A program made the translations under genes and the position numbers. 64,000 bases of DNA from Pleomorphomonas sp. PLEO (GTDB lineage: Bacteria > Pseudomonadota > Alphaproteobacteria > Rhizobiales > Pleomorphomonadaceae), in NCBI RefSeq assembly GCF_041320595.1, contig NZ_CP166625.1, positions 4,338,001-4,402,000 on the forward strand. The letters are read 5' to 3'. Under the pieces are notes generated by a model that had not been told where the DNA came from, ran no database searches, and saw nothing but the letters and a program-made list of their open reading frames with translations. Positions 45,601 through 54,883 of this stretch are shown here, piece after piece. Position 1 is the first letter of the stretch; each line of letters begins with the position of its first letter.

Positions 45601-46142
45601 TCGGCGTCGTGGCGCCGGGAATGCAGACCAGAGATGCCAGCCGCTTCCTCCAGGATGGTGCGGCGCTGCGTCGGCTTGGCGGCGATCAATTCGCCGATCT
45701 GTCCCTGCCGCACCATGGCCGGCGAGCGGGCACCGGTAGAGGCATCGGCGAACAATAGCTGTACGTCGCGGGCGCGTACGTCTTTGCCGTTGATGCGGTA
45801 GGAAGACCCGGCCTGTCGTTCGATACGACGTGTGATCTCCAGAAGATCGGCGTCATTGAAGGCGGGCGGCGCGGTGCGCAGGTCGTTTCTGAGGACCAGC
45901 GTCACTTCGGCCGCGTTGCGGGCCGCCCGCTTGCCGGAGCCGGAAAAGATGACATCGTCCATGCCGGAGGCACGCATCGCCTTGTAGGAGCTTTCGCCCA
46001 TCACCCAGCGCATGGCCTCGACGAGATTGGACTTGCCGCAGCCGTTGGGGCCGACCACGCCTGTCAGGCCGGGTTCGATGACGAACTCGGAGAAGTCCAC
46101 GAAGGACTTGAAGCCCTGTATCTTCAGCCGCTCGAACTGCAT
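42684..46142 (-). CDS. smc: Chromosome segregation protein SMC
   Basis: A 1152-residue SMC ATPase. Walker A GPNGCGKSNL lies at 31-40, long coiled coils flank a central hinge (about residues 520-620, LFPPLVDRLTPQKGFETALA), and the C-terminal head carries the signature LLSGGEQALTAMA and Walker B ICVLDEVDAPLDDANV. It compacts and segregates chromosomes with ScpA/ScpB. It lies 141 bases after the DsbA-like gene on the same strand, a conserved neighbourhood with DUF721 and mutY in Hyphomicrobiales. Confidence 0.97.
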   Translation of the reverse strand: MQFERLKIQGFKSFVDFSEFVIEPGLTGVVGPNGCGKSNLVEAMRWVMGESSYKAMRASGMDDVIFSGSGKRAARNAAEVTLVLRNDLRTAPPAFNDADLLEITRRIERQAGSSYRINGKDVRARDVQLLFADASTGARSPAMVRQGQIGELIAAKPTQRRTILEEAAGISGLHSRRHDAELRLKGAETNLTRMEDVLREIETRLEGLRKQARQAARYRNLSGDIRKAEATVAFLRVSDLMTQVEEAEAQMTDSFGAVADAQTAQTEAVRRQAIIAHELPGLRDRAVETAAALQRLRIALAESEAEERRARERLAELSRRAEEIARDRTREAALVAENDERLAALADEAETLLAEELGEEERRVEAEALASDIASRLAEIDAELAAATSAEAEAAALKGALEREIRDAGLRLDRLLRDLEGLDAELSELDERLNADDAIAAAREEIELATAMVFEAEAAVEDAEASRRAAEEERLAATGPLADAERELQKLDTEARTLAKMLDIEHGQLFPPLVDRLTPQKGFETALAAALGEDIEAPMDDRAPAYWTMPGNGAADPSLPDGVPPLAKFVDGPDLIARRLRQIGVIKAEDAARLQPLLATGQLLVTLDGALWRWDGYAAAADAPTVAARRLAARNRLAEIDAQRETANELCATRRQVLDAAEIRLRETEAEERAAREAIKAAERAASVARDQLLMAERALAETVARRAAAAGQRERLAADVEDFAARKTEAEERYAELADASELATRVQDLRSEAADTRARFSEARSAVEMIRREGELRKRRMEAIERELAGWGDRVRHAAAHLGELDDRLAQVEDERAELVDRPDEIIEARRGLMRAIASAEAASTEASDRLRDGELQAGEADRTATEALARLSTIREGRARVEERLAAAKQRLEEYADEIRDRFDAPLFALRQLAEIDDAAPLPDIGGVETRLERLKLERDKLGGVNLQAEAEQAELEGRLDTLVNEREDLIEAIRRLRQGIQNLNREARERLLNAFGIVNAHFQRLFGHLFGGGTAELQLVDAEDPLEAGLEILARPPGKKPQTMTLLSGGEQALTAMALIFAVFLTNPAPICVLDEVDAPLDDANVERYCDLLEEMARSTETRFVVITHNPITMARMNRLFGVTMAERGVSQLVSVDLETAESFREAS

Positions 46143-46283
46143 TGGCGATCCGCTTCGGCAACACCCTATTCATAGAGTGTGACCGTACCATGGACCACCA
46201 TATCATGAAGGCCGCGACGCCCTGCCGGCAAGAGGCGGGGCATCGCGGCCTGTTGATATCCGGCGGTTATCACCAGTTGAGAA

Positions 46284-46934
46284 TCAGAGCAGCGGATCGA
46301 TCTTGGCCGACATCTCGTCGACCGACATGAAGCCGACTTCCCGCTTGCCGTTGATGAAGAAGGTCGGGGTTCCGGTGATGCCAAAGGCATCGGCGCCGTG
46401 CTTGCGCGTCTCGTTGATATTGTCGAGCAACTTCTGATCGGTCAGCGTCGCCTCGAAAGTCGAGGGCGAATAGCCGAACTGCTTGGAGACGTTGCGCAGG
46501 CCGGACAGCGGATCATCGACGAAGGCCCACTGGCTCTGCGTCTTGAACAGATAGGACACCACGTCGAAATACTTGCCGCCCGGCGCGTTGCGCGCCAGCA
46601 TGAAGCCGGCGGCGGCCAGCGGATCCAATGGAAATTCGCGGATCACGAAGTAAATCTTGCCGGTGTCGATGTACTTGGTCTTGATCGCGTCGAAGGTCTT
46701 GTTATGAAAATCGGCACAGTGGCTGCAAGTCATCGACATATATTCGACGATCTTTACCTTGGCGTCGGGATTGCCGAGGGCCATTTCGGGCAGCACGCCA
46801 GGCTTCATCAGCTCGGTTACGTCGACGGTCGCCGGCGGCTCCTGAGCGAAGGCCAATCCGGGGAACGATGCCACGGCGGCAAACCCGGCCGCGGCAATTG
46901 CAGTGGTCATAAGAAAGCGGCGGCGAGTCAACAT
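46284..46934 (-). CDS. DsbA-family thiol:disulfide protein with Tat-type signal
   Basis: A 216-residue exported thioredoxin-fold protein. The signal has the pattern TRRRFLMTTAIAAAGF (twin arginine, then hydrophobic). The active site CSHC is at 70-73 (MSMTCSHCADFH), followed by the inserted helical domain and the cis-Pro loop ITGTPTFFINGK. It probably oxidises or reduces envelope proteins. It lies between the DUF721 gene and smc on one strand and may be cotranscribed with them. Confidence 0.9.
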   Translation of the reverse strand: MLTRRRFLMTTAIAAAGFAAVASFPGLAFAQEPPATVDVTELMKPGVLPEMALGNPDAKVKIVEYMSMTCSHCADFHNKTFDAIKTKYIDTGKIYFVIREFPLDPLAAAGFMLARNAPGGKYFDVVSYLFKTQSQWAFVDDPLSGLRNVSKQFGYSPSTFEATLTDQKLLDNINETRKHGADAFGITGTPTFFINGKREVGFMSVDEMSAKIDPLL

Positions 46935-47107
46935 GTCGTTCCCTTTCGGATAACAGGCCCTAGCGGGTCCGTCATTGGCGACAAATTATGGCAAGGGCGC
47001 GTCATTGGGAAGAGGATGCTTTTCGTGTCTTGTTCGTCGTGTGCGCCAGCCACTCGTGGCGGCGCCACATGGCGCGGGTAGCCGGGGACGCTGTTCGGGC
47101 TTACTTT

Positions 47108-47635
47108 TCAACGCCGGCCGCGAACATCGCCGCTGATCGCGCGCCCCAGCCGCTCAACCGCCGCCTTGAGGCCGTCATCGTTGATGCCGGCGGCAAGCGT
47201 CTGCACCCTTGCCTCCGCCTCCGGTGAAATCTGCGCCGGCCGCGGACGCGGCCGCGGACCAATCCTGACCGGCGGCAGTTGCAAAGGCCTGAGACGACCG
47301 ACGACGCGATAGCCGAAAAAGGTGTTGATGCGCTCGATCAACTGAGGTGCTTCGAGCGTCAGGCGCATGGCCGCCGCCCCCGAGCATCGCACGGTAAGGA
47401 CCGCCGGCTCGTGCTCTTCCTCGCCGATCAAACCTTTCGGCCGGCGCGGCCAGGAAAGCTGGTCGGGGGCCGTCGTTTCAGCATAGGCGGGGCCGACGAT
47501 ATCCGGCCAGTGGGCGACGAGGTCGAGCGTGGCAAAGCCGCGTTTGCGGCAGGCGACACTGAGCGGCGCGGCGATGATGTCGGCGAGCGGCCGTACCCCT
47601 TTGTAGACGAAAGCCGGTTTTCTCAAGCGCGCCAT
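47108..47635 (-). CDS. DUF721 (DciA-like) protein
   Basis: A 175-residue basic protein. The DUF721 region is RPLADIIAAPLSVACRKRGFATLDLVAHWPDIVG (two halves) and LTVRCSGAAAMRLTLEAPQLIERINTFFG. Members resemble DciA, which loads the replicative helicase, though several have Zn-ribbon or other roles. It has a long Arg/Pro-rich tail (PVRIGPRPRPRPAQISPEAE). It is divergent from mutY with 48 bases between the starts, so they share a promoter region. Confidence 0.82.
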   Translation of the reverse strand: MARLRKPAFVYKGVRPLADIIAAPLSVACRKRGFATLDLVAHWPDIVGPAYAETTAPDQLSWPRRPKGLIGEEEHEPAVLTVRCSGAAAMRLTLEAPQLIERINTFFGYRVVGRLRPLQLPPVRIGPRPRPRPAQISPEAEARVQTLAAGINDDGLKAAVERLGRAISGDVRGRR

Positions 47636-47683
47636 CTGCTATGGAACCTCCAGCGTCCCGTTCTATAGCTCAGGTTATCCCAT

Positions 47684-48763
47684 ATGCCGGCGCCGTCCGC
47701 CACCGCCCTTCTCGACTGGTACGACGTCCATGCCCGACGATTGCCTTGGCGGATACCGCCTGAGGATCGGAAGCTGGGCGTCTTGCCCGACCCTTACCGT
47801 ATCTGGCTTTCCGAGGTGATGCTGCAGCAGACGACGGTAGCCGCCGTCAAGAGCTATTTCCTGGATTTTCTGGCCCGTTGGCCGACCTTGCAAGCGCTCG
47901 CCGCCGCGCCGCGCGATGACGTGATGGCCGCCTGGGCCGGGCTTGGCTACTACTCGCGCGCCCGCAATCTCAAGGCCTGCGCCGAAGCGGTGACGCGCGA
48001 TCACGGCGGCCGTTTTCCAGAAACGGTGGAAGGTCTTGCCACCCTGCCCGGCATCGGTCCCTATACGGCGGCGGCCATCGCCGCCATCGCCTTCGACACG
48101 CCGGCCGCCGTCGTCGACGGCAATGTTGAACGGGTGGTTGCCCGGCTGTTCGCACTGGAAGCGCCGCTTCCCGATGTCAAACCGGAGATCCGCCGCCTGA
48201 CGGCGACGCTGACGCCAGACAAACGCCCCGGCGATTTCGCGCAGGCGATGATGGATCTCGGCGCCACCATTTGTACGCCGAAGCGTCCTGCCTGTGCCCT
48301 CTGCCCCTGGTCGGAGCCCTGCCTCGCCCGCCGACGCGGCGATGCCGACACCTTGCCGCGCCGACGAGCCAAGGCCGAGCGGCCGACGCGCTACGGCACC
48401 GCCTTCGTCGCCCATCGGTATGACGGCGCGCTTCTGGTGCGCAGACGCCCCGACAAGGGGCTGCTGGGCGGCATGCTGGAAGTCCCCGGCAGCGACTGGA
48501 AAGAAGACGCGGCGCCCGAGGCTACCCCACCCTTCCAGGCCGATTGGAAAAGTGCCGGCGACGTGGAGCATACCTTCACCCACTTCCACCTCGTGTTGTC
48601 GGTGAAGGGAGCGGAGGTCGGCGACCGGCCGCCGCCGGCCGACTGTTTTTGGCTGGAGGCCGCGGCCGTCGCGGGTGAGGCGCTGCCTTCCGTGATGCGC
48701 AAGGTTGTGGAGGCGGCCACAGGTCGACCGGCGCGGCAAAGGCGCGGCACGCCCAAGATGTGA
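47684..48763 (+). CDS. mutY: Adenine DNA glycosylase
   Basis: This 359-residue enzyme removes adenine mispaired with 8-oxoguanine. The HhH-GPD core has TLPGIGPYTAAAIAAIAFD and VVDGNVERVVARLF, with the catalytic residues typical for MutY. The iron-sulfur motif C-x6-C-x2-C-x5-C is present in CTPKRPACALCPWSEPC, and a C-terminal NUDIX-like domain (LLVRRRPDKGLLGGMLEVPG) recognises 8-oxoG. The ATG at 47684 follows a 48-base gap to the divergent DUF721 gene. Confidence 0.95.
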   Translation: MPAPSATALLDWYDVHARRLPWRIPPEDRKLGVLPDPYRIWLSEVMLQQTTVAAVKSYFLDFLARWPTLQALAAAPRDDVMAAWAGLGYYSRARNLKACAEAVTRDHGGRFPETVEGLATLPGIGPYTAAAIAAIAFDTPAAVVDGNVERVVARLFALEAPLPDVKPEIRRLTATLTPDKRPGDFAQAMMDLGATICTPKRPACALCPWSEPCLARRRGDADTLPRRRAKAERPTRYGTAFVAHRYDGALLVRRRPDKGLLGGMLEVPGSDWKEDAAPEATPPFQADWKSAGDVEHTFTHFHLVLSVKGAEVGDRPPPADCFWLEAAAVAGEALPSVMRKVVEAATGRPARQRRGTPKM

Positions 48764-49016
48764 CCGCACACTCCCGCAATCAGAGACCGTCGAAATCCAG
48801 CCATTTTGCGACCTTGGTCGCATCACAGTTTACTTGGTGGTTAACGGTATGGGTGAGATAATGACTTCCATTGGGGCATGGCCCGATAGTCATTTGATCG
48901 ACCAGCGGTGGGTTGGGCTAATCCAGCGCGGAAGGTTCGAACGACATAGATTTTGAGGGCAAGCCAGCCTGCATGCCGTAGGGCACGGGCTTAAAAACTG
49001 AGCAAAGAAGAAATGG
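48764..49016. other. Intergenic region after mutY
   Basis: No gene is evident. A GTTAACGG stretch and TTTACTT make it locally AT-rich near 48830. The reading frame that runs past the mutY stop here is short and not protein-like. Confidence 0.45.
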
Positions 49017-49047
49017 CTCTCCGAACTGATCGGGGAGCCTTCTTTAT
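49017..49047. terminator. Terminator hairpin between mutY and ccrM
   Basis: GGCTCTCC (49017-49024) pairs with GGGGAGCC (49034-49041) with one wobble, and TTCTTT follows on the plus strand. The minus strand gives ATTTCTTC. It can terminate ccrM and transcription from mutY. Confidence 0.7.
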
Positions 49048-49069
49048 GCGCGGATCAAAGCGCGGTCGT

Positions 49070-50370
<1,301 letters not shown>

Positions 50371-50405
50371 ACCGGCGGCAGGGGCGAATGCTGCCGCTCC
50401 CGCCG

Positions 50406-50912
50406 TCATTCCTGCCAGAGAAAATCGCGCTTGCCGACCGGCATGCCGAGATGGCGCAAAATGTCATAGGCGGTGGTCAGGTGGAAATAGAAGTTGGGAA
50501 TGGCGAAGCCCTGCAGGTAGTCGAACGCCTTGAGCTCCATCGTCTCGTGGCGAAGCTTCAGCGTGACGATCGCCTCCTGACGGCCGTCGACGGCCGAGGC
50601 CGGTACCGATGCAACGAAAGCGAGCGTCTTGTCGATGCGCGCGTAAAGCTCGCTAAAGGTCTGCTCGCTGTCGGGGAAGGAAGGAACGTCAATCCCGGCG
50701 AGGCGCGCCATCGCCCCTTTTGCATGATCGGTCGCGATCTGGACCTGCCGCTTCAGGTCGAACATGTCCGAGGCGAGGCGCGCACCGAGCACGGCCTCTT
50801 CGGAAAGGCCGCGCGCCGGACCTTCGGCCTCGGCGATCTTCAACAGATGGACGAGGGACTTGAGGCGGGCCGTGAATACCGGCGCCGCGATGGCATGAAG
50901 CTCGATGGTCAT
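50406..50912 (-). CDS. DUF1993 family protein
   Basis: A 168-residue protein with the DUF1993 pattern: an N-terminal LKSLVHLLKIAEAEGPARG helix, VLGARLASDMFDLKRQVQIATDHAKGAMARLAG (in pieces), and a C-terminal KAFDYLQGFAIPNFYFHLTTAYDILRHLG. The fold resembles DinB-like four-helix proteins. The function is unknown. The ATG at 50912 has AAGGA upstream. The open frame to 51305 beyond it is not protein-like. It lies alone between ccrM and the glycosyltransferase gene. Confidence 0.85.
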   Translation of the reverse strand: MTIELHAIAAPVFTARLKSLVHLLKIAEAEGPARGLSEEAVLGARLASDMFDLKRQVQIATDHAKGAMARLAGIDVPSFPDSEQTFSELYARIDKTLAFVASVPASAVDGRQEAIVTLKLRHETMELKAFDYLQGFAIPNFYFHLTTAYDILRHLGMPVGKRDFLWQE

Positions 50913-51019
50913 GGGGGAATCCTTCCGGCTGGCGGGACACTTCCAATGGTGTCCCTGCTCTGCACGCGCCTCATTACCCGGCAATGGCAGACTCAACCAG
51001 TCAACTCTCGGAGATAACG

Positions 51020-51721
51020 TCAGACCCGACGGCCCGTGAGCCCGGCGACCACACCGATGGGAAGGCGAATGGCGAGCAGCAGGCCCGCCAAAGCGCCGAG
51101 GGCGCCGCCACCGGCGATCGTCGCATCCTGGCCGTCGGCAATCACCCGCACCACGGGAGTCCTCAGGCGAACGAGGCGACGGTGTCCGGCACGGCGGATG
51201 AGATCGATGCCGGCTAGGCCGTCGCGCCGGCTGAAACCGCCGAGTTCGCGGAAGTAGCCGCGCGAGATGATCATGCCCTGGTCGGGATGCGTTACACCGG
51301 CACAACGGCCGAACAGGCGCAGCAGATAGTGCTTCAGGCCGCCGCCGAGCGTATCGTCGTCGGAAGCGAGGCGGAAGACAGCCACGAAACGGCTGTCACC
51401 ATGCCTAAGACGCCGCTCGGCGGTCGCCTGGAAATCGCTCTCCCAGCCTGGATCGAGTAGGACCCCCGGGCGCAGGAACATCAGGAATTCACCGCGCTGG
51501 GCAGCGGCCGCTCCAATGGCGCAACGCGCCCAGGCGCCCCCCGCGGCGGAAATGAGATCGCAGCCGGTCCCCTCCGCGACGAGACGCGTCTGATCCTCCG
51601 AGCCGCCGTCGACCACGACGACTTCGCGCACCGTTCCGTCGGCGGCGCCGGTGACCAGCGTCGACAGCGTGCGGACGAGGGCTTCCTCGCTGTTCCGGGT
51701 GGGTATGACAACCGAGATCAT
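51020..51721 (-). CDS. Family 2 glycosyltransferase
   Basis: A 233-residue GT-A protein with ISVVIPTRNSEEALVRTLSTL at the N-terminus, the VVVDGGSEDQT acidic motif (DxD-like Asp) near residue 36 and GEFLMFLRPGVLLDPGW. It lacks a clear membrane anchor, except a weakly hydrophobic C-terminus (GALGALAGLLLAIRLPIGVVAG). The acceptor is unknown. It is divergent from the radical SAM gene with a 264-base gap. Confidence 0.82.
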   Translation of the reverse strand: MISVVIPTRNSEEALVRTLSTLVTGAADGTVREVVVVDGGSEDQTRLVAEGTGCDLISAAGGAWARCAIGAAAAQRGEFLMFLRPGVLLDPGWESDFQATAERRLRHGDSRFVAVFRLASDDDTLGGGLKHYLLRLFGRCAGVTHPDQGMIISRGYFRELGGFSRRDGLAGIDLIRRAGHRRLVRLRTPVVRVIADGQDATIAGGGALGALAGLLLAIRLPIGVVAGLTGRRV

Positions 51722-51947
51722 ACTTTCGTTCTAGCGGGTTTTCCCAGGAAGCGCGAGCCCGTCCGAACGCGGACAAACAATCGCCCGACGACCATCGCAC
51801 GCCCTTCCCAACCTCGACCTTCGGCACGCTTCGGTCATCTCATCTTCGCTGTTTTGCGAGGCCGCCATCCGACGCATAACGCCTATACCACCACCCAGCC
51901 GACGCCCCTTTTCGAGAGCCAATCCGCTAGTGGTCGAACTCAACAAT

Positions 51948-51979
51948 GTTCTTGACCTGTTCTCATTTTCACCTAAGAT
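51948..51979 (+). promoter_or_regulatory. LexA box and promoter of the radical SAM gene
   Basis: GTTCTTGACCTGTTC (51948-51962) is a perfect GTTC-N7-GTTC LexA box. A -35 TTGACC (51952-51957) lies inside it and, 16 bases on, a -10-like TAAGAT (51974-51979). Transcription would start about seven bases later, at the A of the ATG at 51986. No Shine-Dalgarno sequence is present, so the mRNA is predicted leaderless and SOS-controlled. Confidence 0.75.
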
Positions 51980-51985
51980 CAAATC

Positions 51986-53113
51986 ATGAACATCGCATGT
52001 CGCAACCTCGAAGAGCCCATCCCGGCGCCTGAGATCGCCGACACAGCGGTCACGGCCGGACGCCGGCGCGGCCGAGGCGCCGGAATCAACCCTTCGGGCC
52101 GGTTCGAGGCTTATGCCCGCACCACCTTCGACGACGGTTGGAGCGACAGCGAGGAACTGCCGCCGTTCAAGACGACAGTACAGGTCGAACCGGCGCGTTC
52201 AGTCATCACCCGCAACGACAGTCCGGACATCGCCTTCGATCGTTCGCTCAACCCCTACCGTGGTTGCGAGCATGGTTGCGTCTACTGCTATGCCCGACCA
52301 AACCACGCCTATCTCGGCTTGTCGCCGGGACTCGACTTCGAGACCCACCTCTATGCCAAGACCAACGCCGCCGAAGTGCTGGACCGCCAGCTCGGTGCGC
52401 CGTCCTACCAGCCGAAGGTGATCGCCATCGGTACGGCTACCGACGCCTACCAGCCGATCGAGAAGGAGCAGAAGATCACCCGGCGCGTGCTGGAAGTCCT
52501 GGCGAAGACCCAACACCCGGCACTGATCATCACCAAATCGGCGCTGGTCCTGCGCGATATCGACATTCTCCAGACGATGGCCGCCCAAGGGCTGGTCAAG
52601 GTGGCTATTTCCATCACGACGCTCGATCGCCGGCTGGCGCGCGCCATGGAGCCGCGCGCCTCCAGCCCACAGCGACGCCTCGAAGCAATCCAGAAACTTA
52701 CGGAAGCCGGCATTCCAGTCGGCGTCATGATGGCGCCGATCATTCCGGCGGTCACCGACAGCGAGATCGAGCGCATTCTGGAGGCTGCCCACACCTTCGG
52801 CGCTCGCGAGGCCGGCTACGTGCTGCTACGCCTGCCGCTCGAGGTGTCGGAAATCTTCCGCGAATTCCTTCTGCGCGAGCTGCCCGACCGTTATCGGCAC
52901 GTCATGAACGTGCTGAAGTCGATGCGCGGCGGCAAGGACTACGACGCGGAATGGGGCAAGCGCATGCGCGGCACCGGCCCCTACGCTTGGCAGATAGGCC
53001 GGAGGTTCGAGCTGACCACCAAGCGCCTCGGTCTCAACAAGCATAAGGTCAAGCTCGACACGGAAAAGTTCCTGAAACCCGGCAATGGCGGCGTCCAGCT
53101 TAGTTTGTTCTAA
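51986..53113 (+). CDS. PA0069-family radical SAM protein (SplB-like)
   Basis: A 375-residue radical SAM enzyme. The cluster motif C-x3-C-x2-C is at 94, 98 and 101 (RGCEHGCVYCYARP), preceded by ITRNDSPDIAFDRSLNP and followed by the TIM-barrel SAM regions (AIGTATDAYQPIEKEQKITR, ISITTLDRRLARAMEPR). The family is related to spore photoproduct lyase and to Rv2578c, but its reaction is not established. The N-terminus has a basic RRRGRGAG segment. A LexA box and leaderless promoter precede it, which suggests an SOS-induced repair or nucleotide-related role. That function is inference. Confidence 0.9.
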   Translation: MNIACRNLEEPIPAPEIADTAVTAGRRRGRGAGINPSGRFEAYARTTFDDGWSDSEELPPFKTTVQVEPARSVITRNDSPDIAFDRSLNPYRGCEHGCVYCYARPNHAYLGLSPGLDFETHLYAKTNAAEVLDRQLGAPSYQPKVIAIGTATDAYQPIEKEQKITRRVLEVLAKTQHPALIITKSALVLRDIDILQTMAAQGLVKVAISITTLDRRLARAMEPRASSPQRRLEAIQKLTEAGIPVGVMMAPIIPAVTDSEIERILEAAHTFGAREAGYVLLRLPLEVSEIFREFLLRELPDRYRHVMNVLKSMRGGKDYDAEWGKRMRGTGPYAWQIGRRFELTTKRLGLNKHKVKLDTEKFLKPGNGGVQLSLF

Positions 53114-53114
53114 A

Positions 53115-53129
53115 GAACAAATAACGAAC
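53115..53129. promoter_or_regulatory. LexA-like box after the radical SAM gene
   Basis: GAACAAATAACGAAC is GAAC-N7-GAAC, the reverse orientation of the LexA repeat, two bases after the radical SAM stop codon. It overlaps a short inverted repeat GTTCTAAAGAAC (53107-53118). No start codon of a clear gene lies just downstream on either strand, so its target is unknown and chance is possible. Confidence 0.35.
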
Positions 53130-53181
53130 AAACGCTATAGGATGTCGAGGAATACCATCCCCCCAAGGAGCGTCAAGGAAG

Positions 53182-53349
53182 CTACGGTTCGGGTTGCCAG
53201 ATCGAGCGCCCCTCGCACTCGGCCGTCATGAAGCGCCAAAGACCAGAATGCTCGACGCACCCTTTGGGGCTGAGGCGCGTTCCAACGTAGACGATCCATG
53301 TACCCACAAACAGGACAAGAACAAGCAGCAGCCAGTCTCTCGTTCGCAT
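53182..53349 (-). CDS. Small membrane protein, 55 residues
   Basis: I do not recognise a family. From the ATG at 53349 the protein has one membrane helix (WLLLVLVLFVGTWIVYVGTRL) and a C-terminal tail with two cysteines (GCVEHSGLWRFMTAECEGRS) that could be disulfide-bonded outside the cytoplasm. The composition is protein-like rather than a shadow frame. The upstream GGAACGCG is a weak ribosome site. An upstream start at 53388 would add 13 residues. It lies alone, converging on the radical SAM gene. Confidence 0.5.
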   Translation of the reverse strand: MRTRDWLLLVLVLFVGTWIVYVGTRLSPKGCVEHSGLWRFMTAECEGRSIWQPEP

Positions 53350-53558
53350 CGCGTTCCGGAAGCTTTCTTTGGCAGGCGACAACGGCAAATTGGAAAAGGC
53401 TTTGCAGAGCCTGCAACGCTGCTTTCAAGATGGCGCCAATACGAAACCAGTTCAACCTGCCGGTTTCCGTTCAGGGCGCCGCCGTTTTCTTCTCCCTTGA
53501 CGTCTCCTCGTTCCAACGACACTTCTGAAGCCTGATCGAAGGATGGCGGGAGACAAGG

Positions 53559-53990
53559 ATGAAGCTCTTCGGCGGTGGTGCGAAATTCGCCTGGAAGGAC
53601 CTGAAAGCGCCGGAGCTCGACGACTTCGAGGCCATGGCAGCCGAAGCCTATGCCGCGCTTCCGGCCGATTTCCGGGCGCTGACCGGCGAAATCGAGATCC
53701 GCGTGGCCGACTTTCCCGATGAGGACGTCGTCAAGGAAATGGAGCTCGAGAGCGATTTTGACATTCTCGGCCTGTTTGTCGGTACCGGTCTTGCCCACGA
53801 CGCCGCGGTGCCGGAGACAGGTCGCCTGCCCAACCGCATCTGGCTCTATCGTCGCCCCATTCTCGACTATTGGGCCGAGCATGAGGAGACGCTTGGCGAC
53901 ATCGTCAGCCATGTGCTCGTTCATGAGATCGGCCACCATTTTGGCCTGAGCGACGACGACATAGATGACATCGAGGACAACGAGCCATGA
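53559..53990 (+). CDS. Metallopeptidase-family protein (zincin-like)
   Basis: A 143-residue protein of the MMP-like minimal zincin group (formerly DUF1025). The zinc motif HEIGHHFGL is at 122-130 (His122, Glu123, His126), followed by an acidic tail DDDIDDIEDN. There is no signal peptide. The substrate is unknown. GGGAG lies before the ATG. Its stop overlaps the start of the next MBL hydrolase by four bases (ATGA). Confidence 0.87.
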   Translation: MKLFGGGAKFAWKDLKAPELDDFEAMAAEAYAALPADFRALTGEIEIRVADFPDEDVVKEMELESDFDILGLFVGTGLAHDAAVPETGRLPNRIWLYRRPILDYWAEHEETLGDIVSHVLVHEIGHHFGLSDDDIDDIEDNEP

Positions 53991-54859
53991 CCGATACGAG
54001 CACGCTGCGCATCCTTGAACCAGCGCCGGGCGTGTTCGCCTATTATGATGGGCGCGTGCCCGGCGTCCGCCTGCACTCCACAGCTGCGAACTGGCTTGAC
54101 GACGGCGCCTACAGTCTCGGCATCGCCTCCTATGCCATCGTCGGAGGCGACGAGGCGCTGGTCTTCGATAGTCATATCTCGCTCGACCACGCCTGTGCCG
54201 TTCGCCACCATCTTGAAGGACTCGGTGTCACGCGCTTCACCTTGGTGCTGAGCCACTGGCACGACGACCATGTTGCAGGAAATGCCGTCTTTGCGGACGG
54301 GCCAATTATCGCCCACCGTCTGACCCGCGAAGCGCTTGCCGCCAACCGCGACAAACTCGAAGGTGGCTACCCGCCGATCAAACCGCTGGTGTTGCCGACC
54401 GATACGTTCGACGACGGTCTGATGCTCACTGTTGGCGGCCGTAGCGTCGAGGCCATGCATTTCGCCATCCACAGTGCCGACGGAGTCGTGCTGTGGCTGC
54501 CCGACGCCGAGCTGCTTCTCGCTGGCGATGTGGTCGAGGACACCGTGACCTACATTTCCGAGGTGGAACACACGACGACGCATATCGCCGAACTCGGGCG
54601 GCTCGCTGCCCTCCCTGCCCGGCGCATCCTGCCGGCCCACGGTGCGCCCGACCGGATCGCGACTGGCGGCTACGACGGAGGCCTCATCACGGCCAACCGC
54701 GACTATCTCTCACGACTTGTCGTTGGCGAGGGGCGCGACGGCACGCCACTCTCCGCCTTCGTTGCCGGTGACGTGGCCTCCGGCCGGATCGGCTATTTTC
54801 AGCCCTACGAGGTGGTACACGCGGCCAATCTCAAGGCTGTCGCAGCGGCCGGGCTCTGA
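53987..54859 (+). CDS. Metallo-beta-lactamase-fold hydrolase
   Basis: A 290-residue MBL-fold protein with the metal motif LSHWHDDHVAGN (His90, His92, Asp94, His95), a later GDVVEDT segment and the C-terminal LPAHGAPD. Metal-binding residues are complete. The substrate is unknown and the domain is not fused to a DUF. It is translationally coupled to the zincin-like gene upstream, so a two-enzyme unit is likely. Confidence 0.86.
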   Translation: MTDTSTLRILEPAPGVFAYYDGRVPGVRLHSTAANWLDDGAYSLGIASYAIVGGDEALVFDSHISLDHACAVRHHLEGLGVTRFTLVLSHWHDDHVAGNAVFADGPIIAHRLTREALAANRDKLEGGYPPIKPLVLPTDTFDDGLMLTVGGRSVEAMHFAIHSADGVVLWLPDAELLLAGDVVEDTVTYISEVEHTTTHIAELGRLAALPARRILPAHGAPDRIATGGYDGGLITANRDYLSRLVVGEGRDGTPLSAFVAGDVASGRIGYFQPYEVVHAANLKAVAAAGL

Positions 54860-54883
54860 AACCGAGCCGCTGCCATCGCCCCC

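Noticed and set aside
48705-48956. Short ORF running past the mutY stop
   Set aside because: It lacks a ribosome site and protein-like composition, and the region is better read as intergenic.
53194-53535. Plus-strand frames downstream of the 53115 LexA-like box, considered as an SOS-induced gene
   Set aside because: The translations are not protein-like and there is no ribosome site. The minus-strand membrane protein is more convincing.
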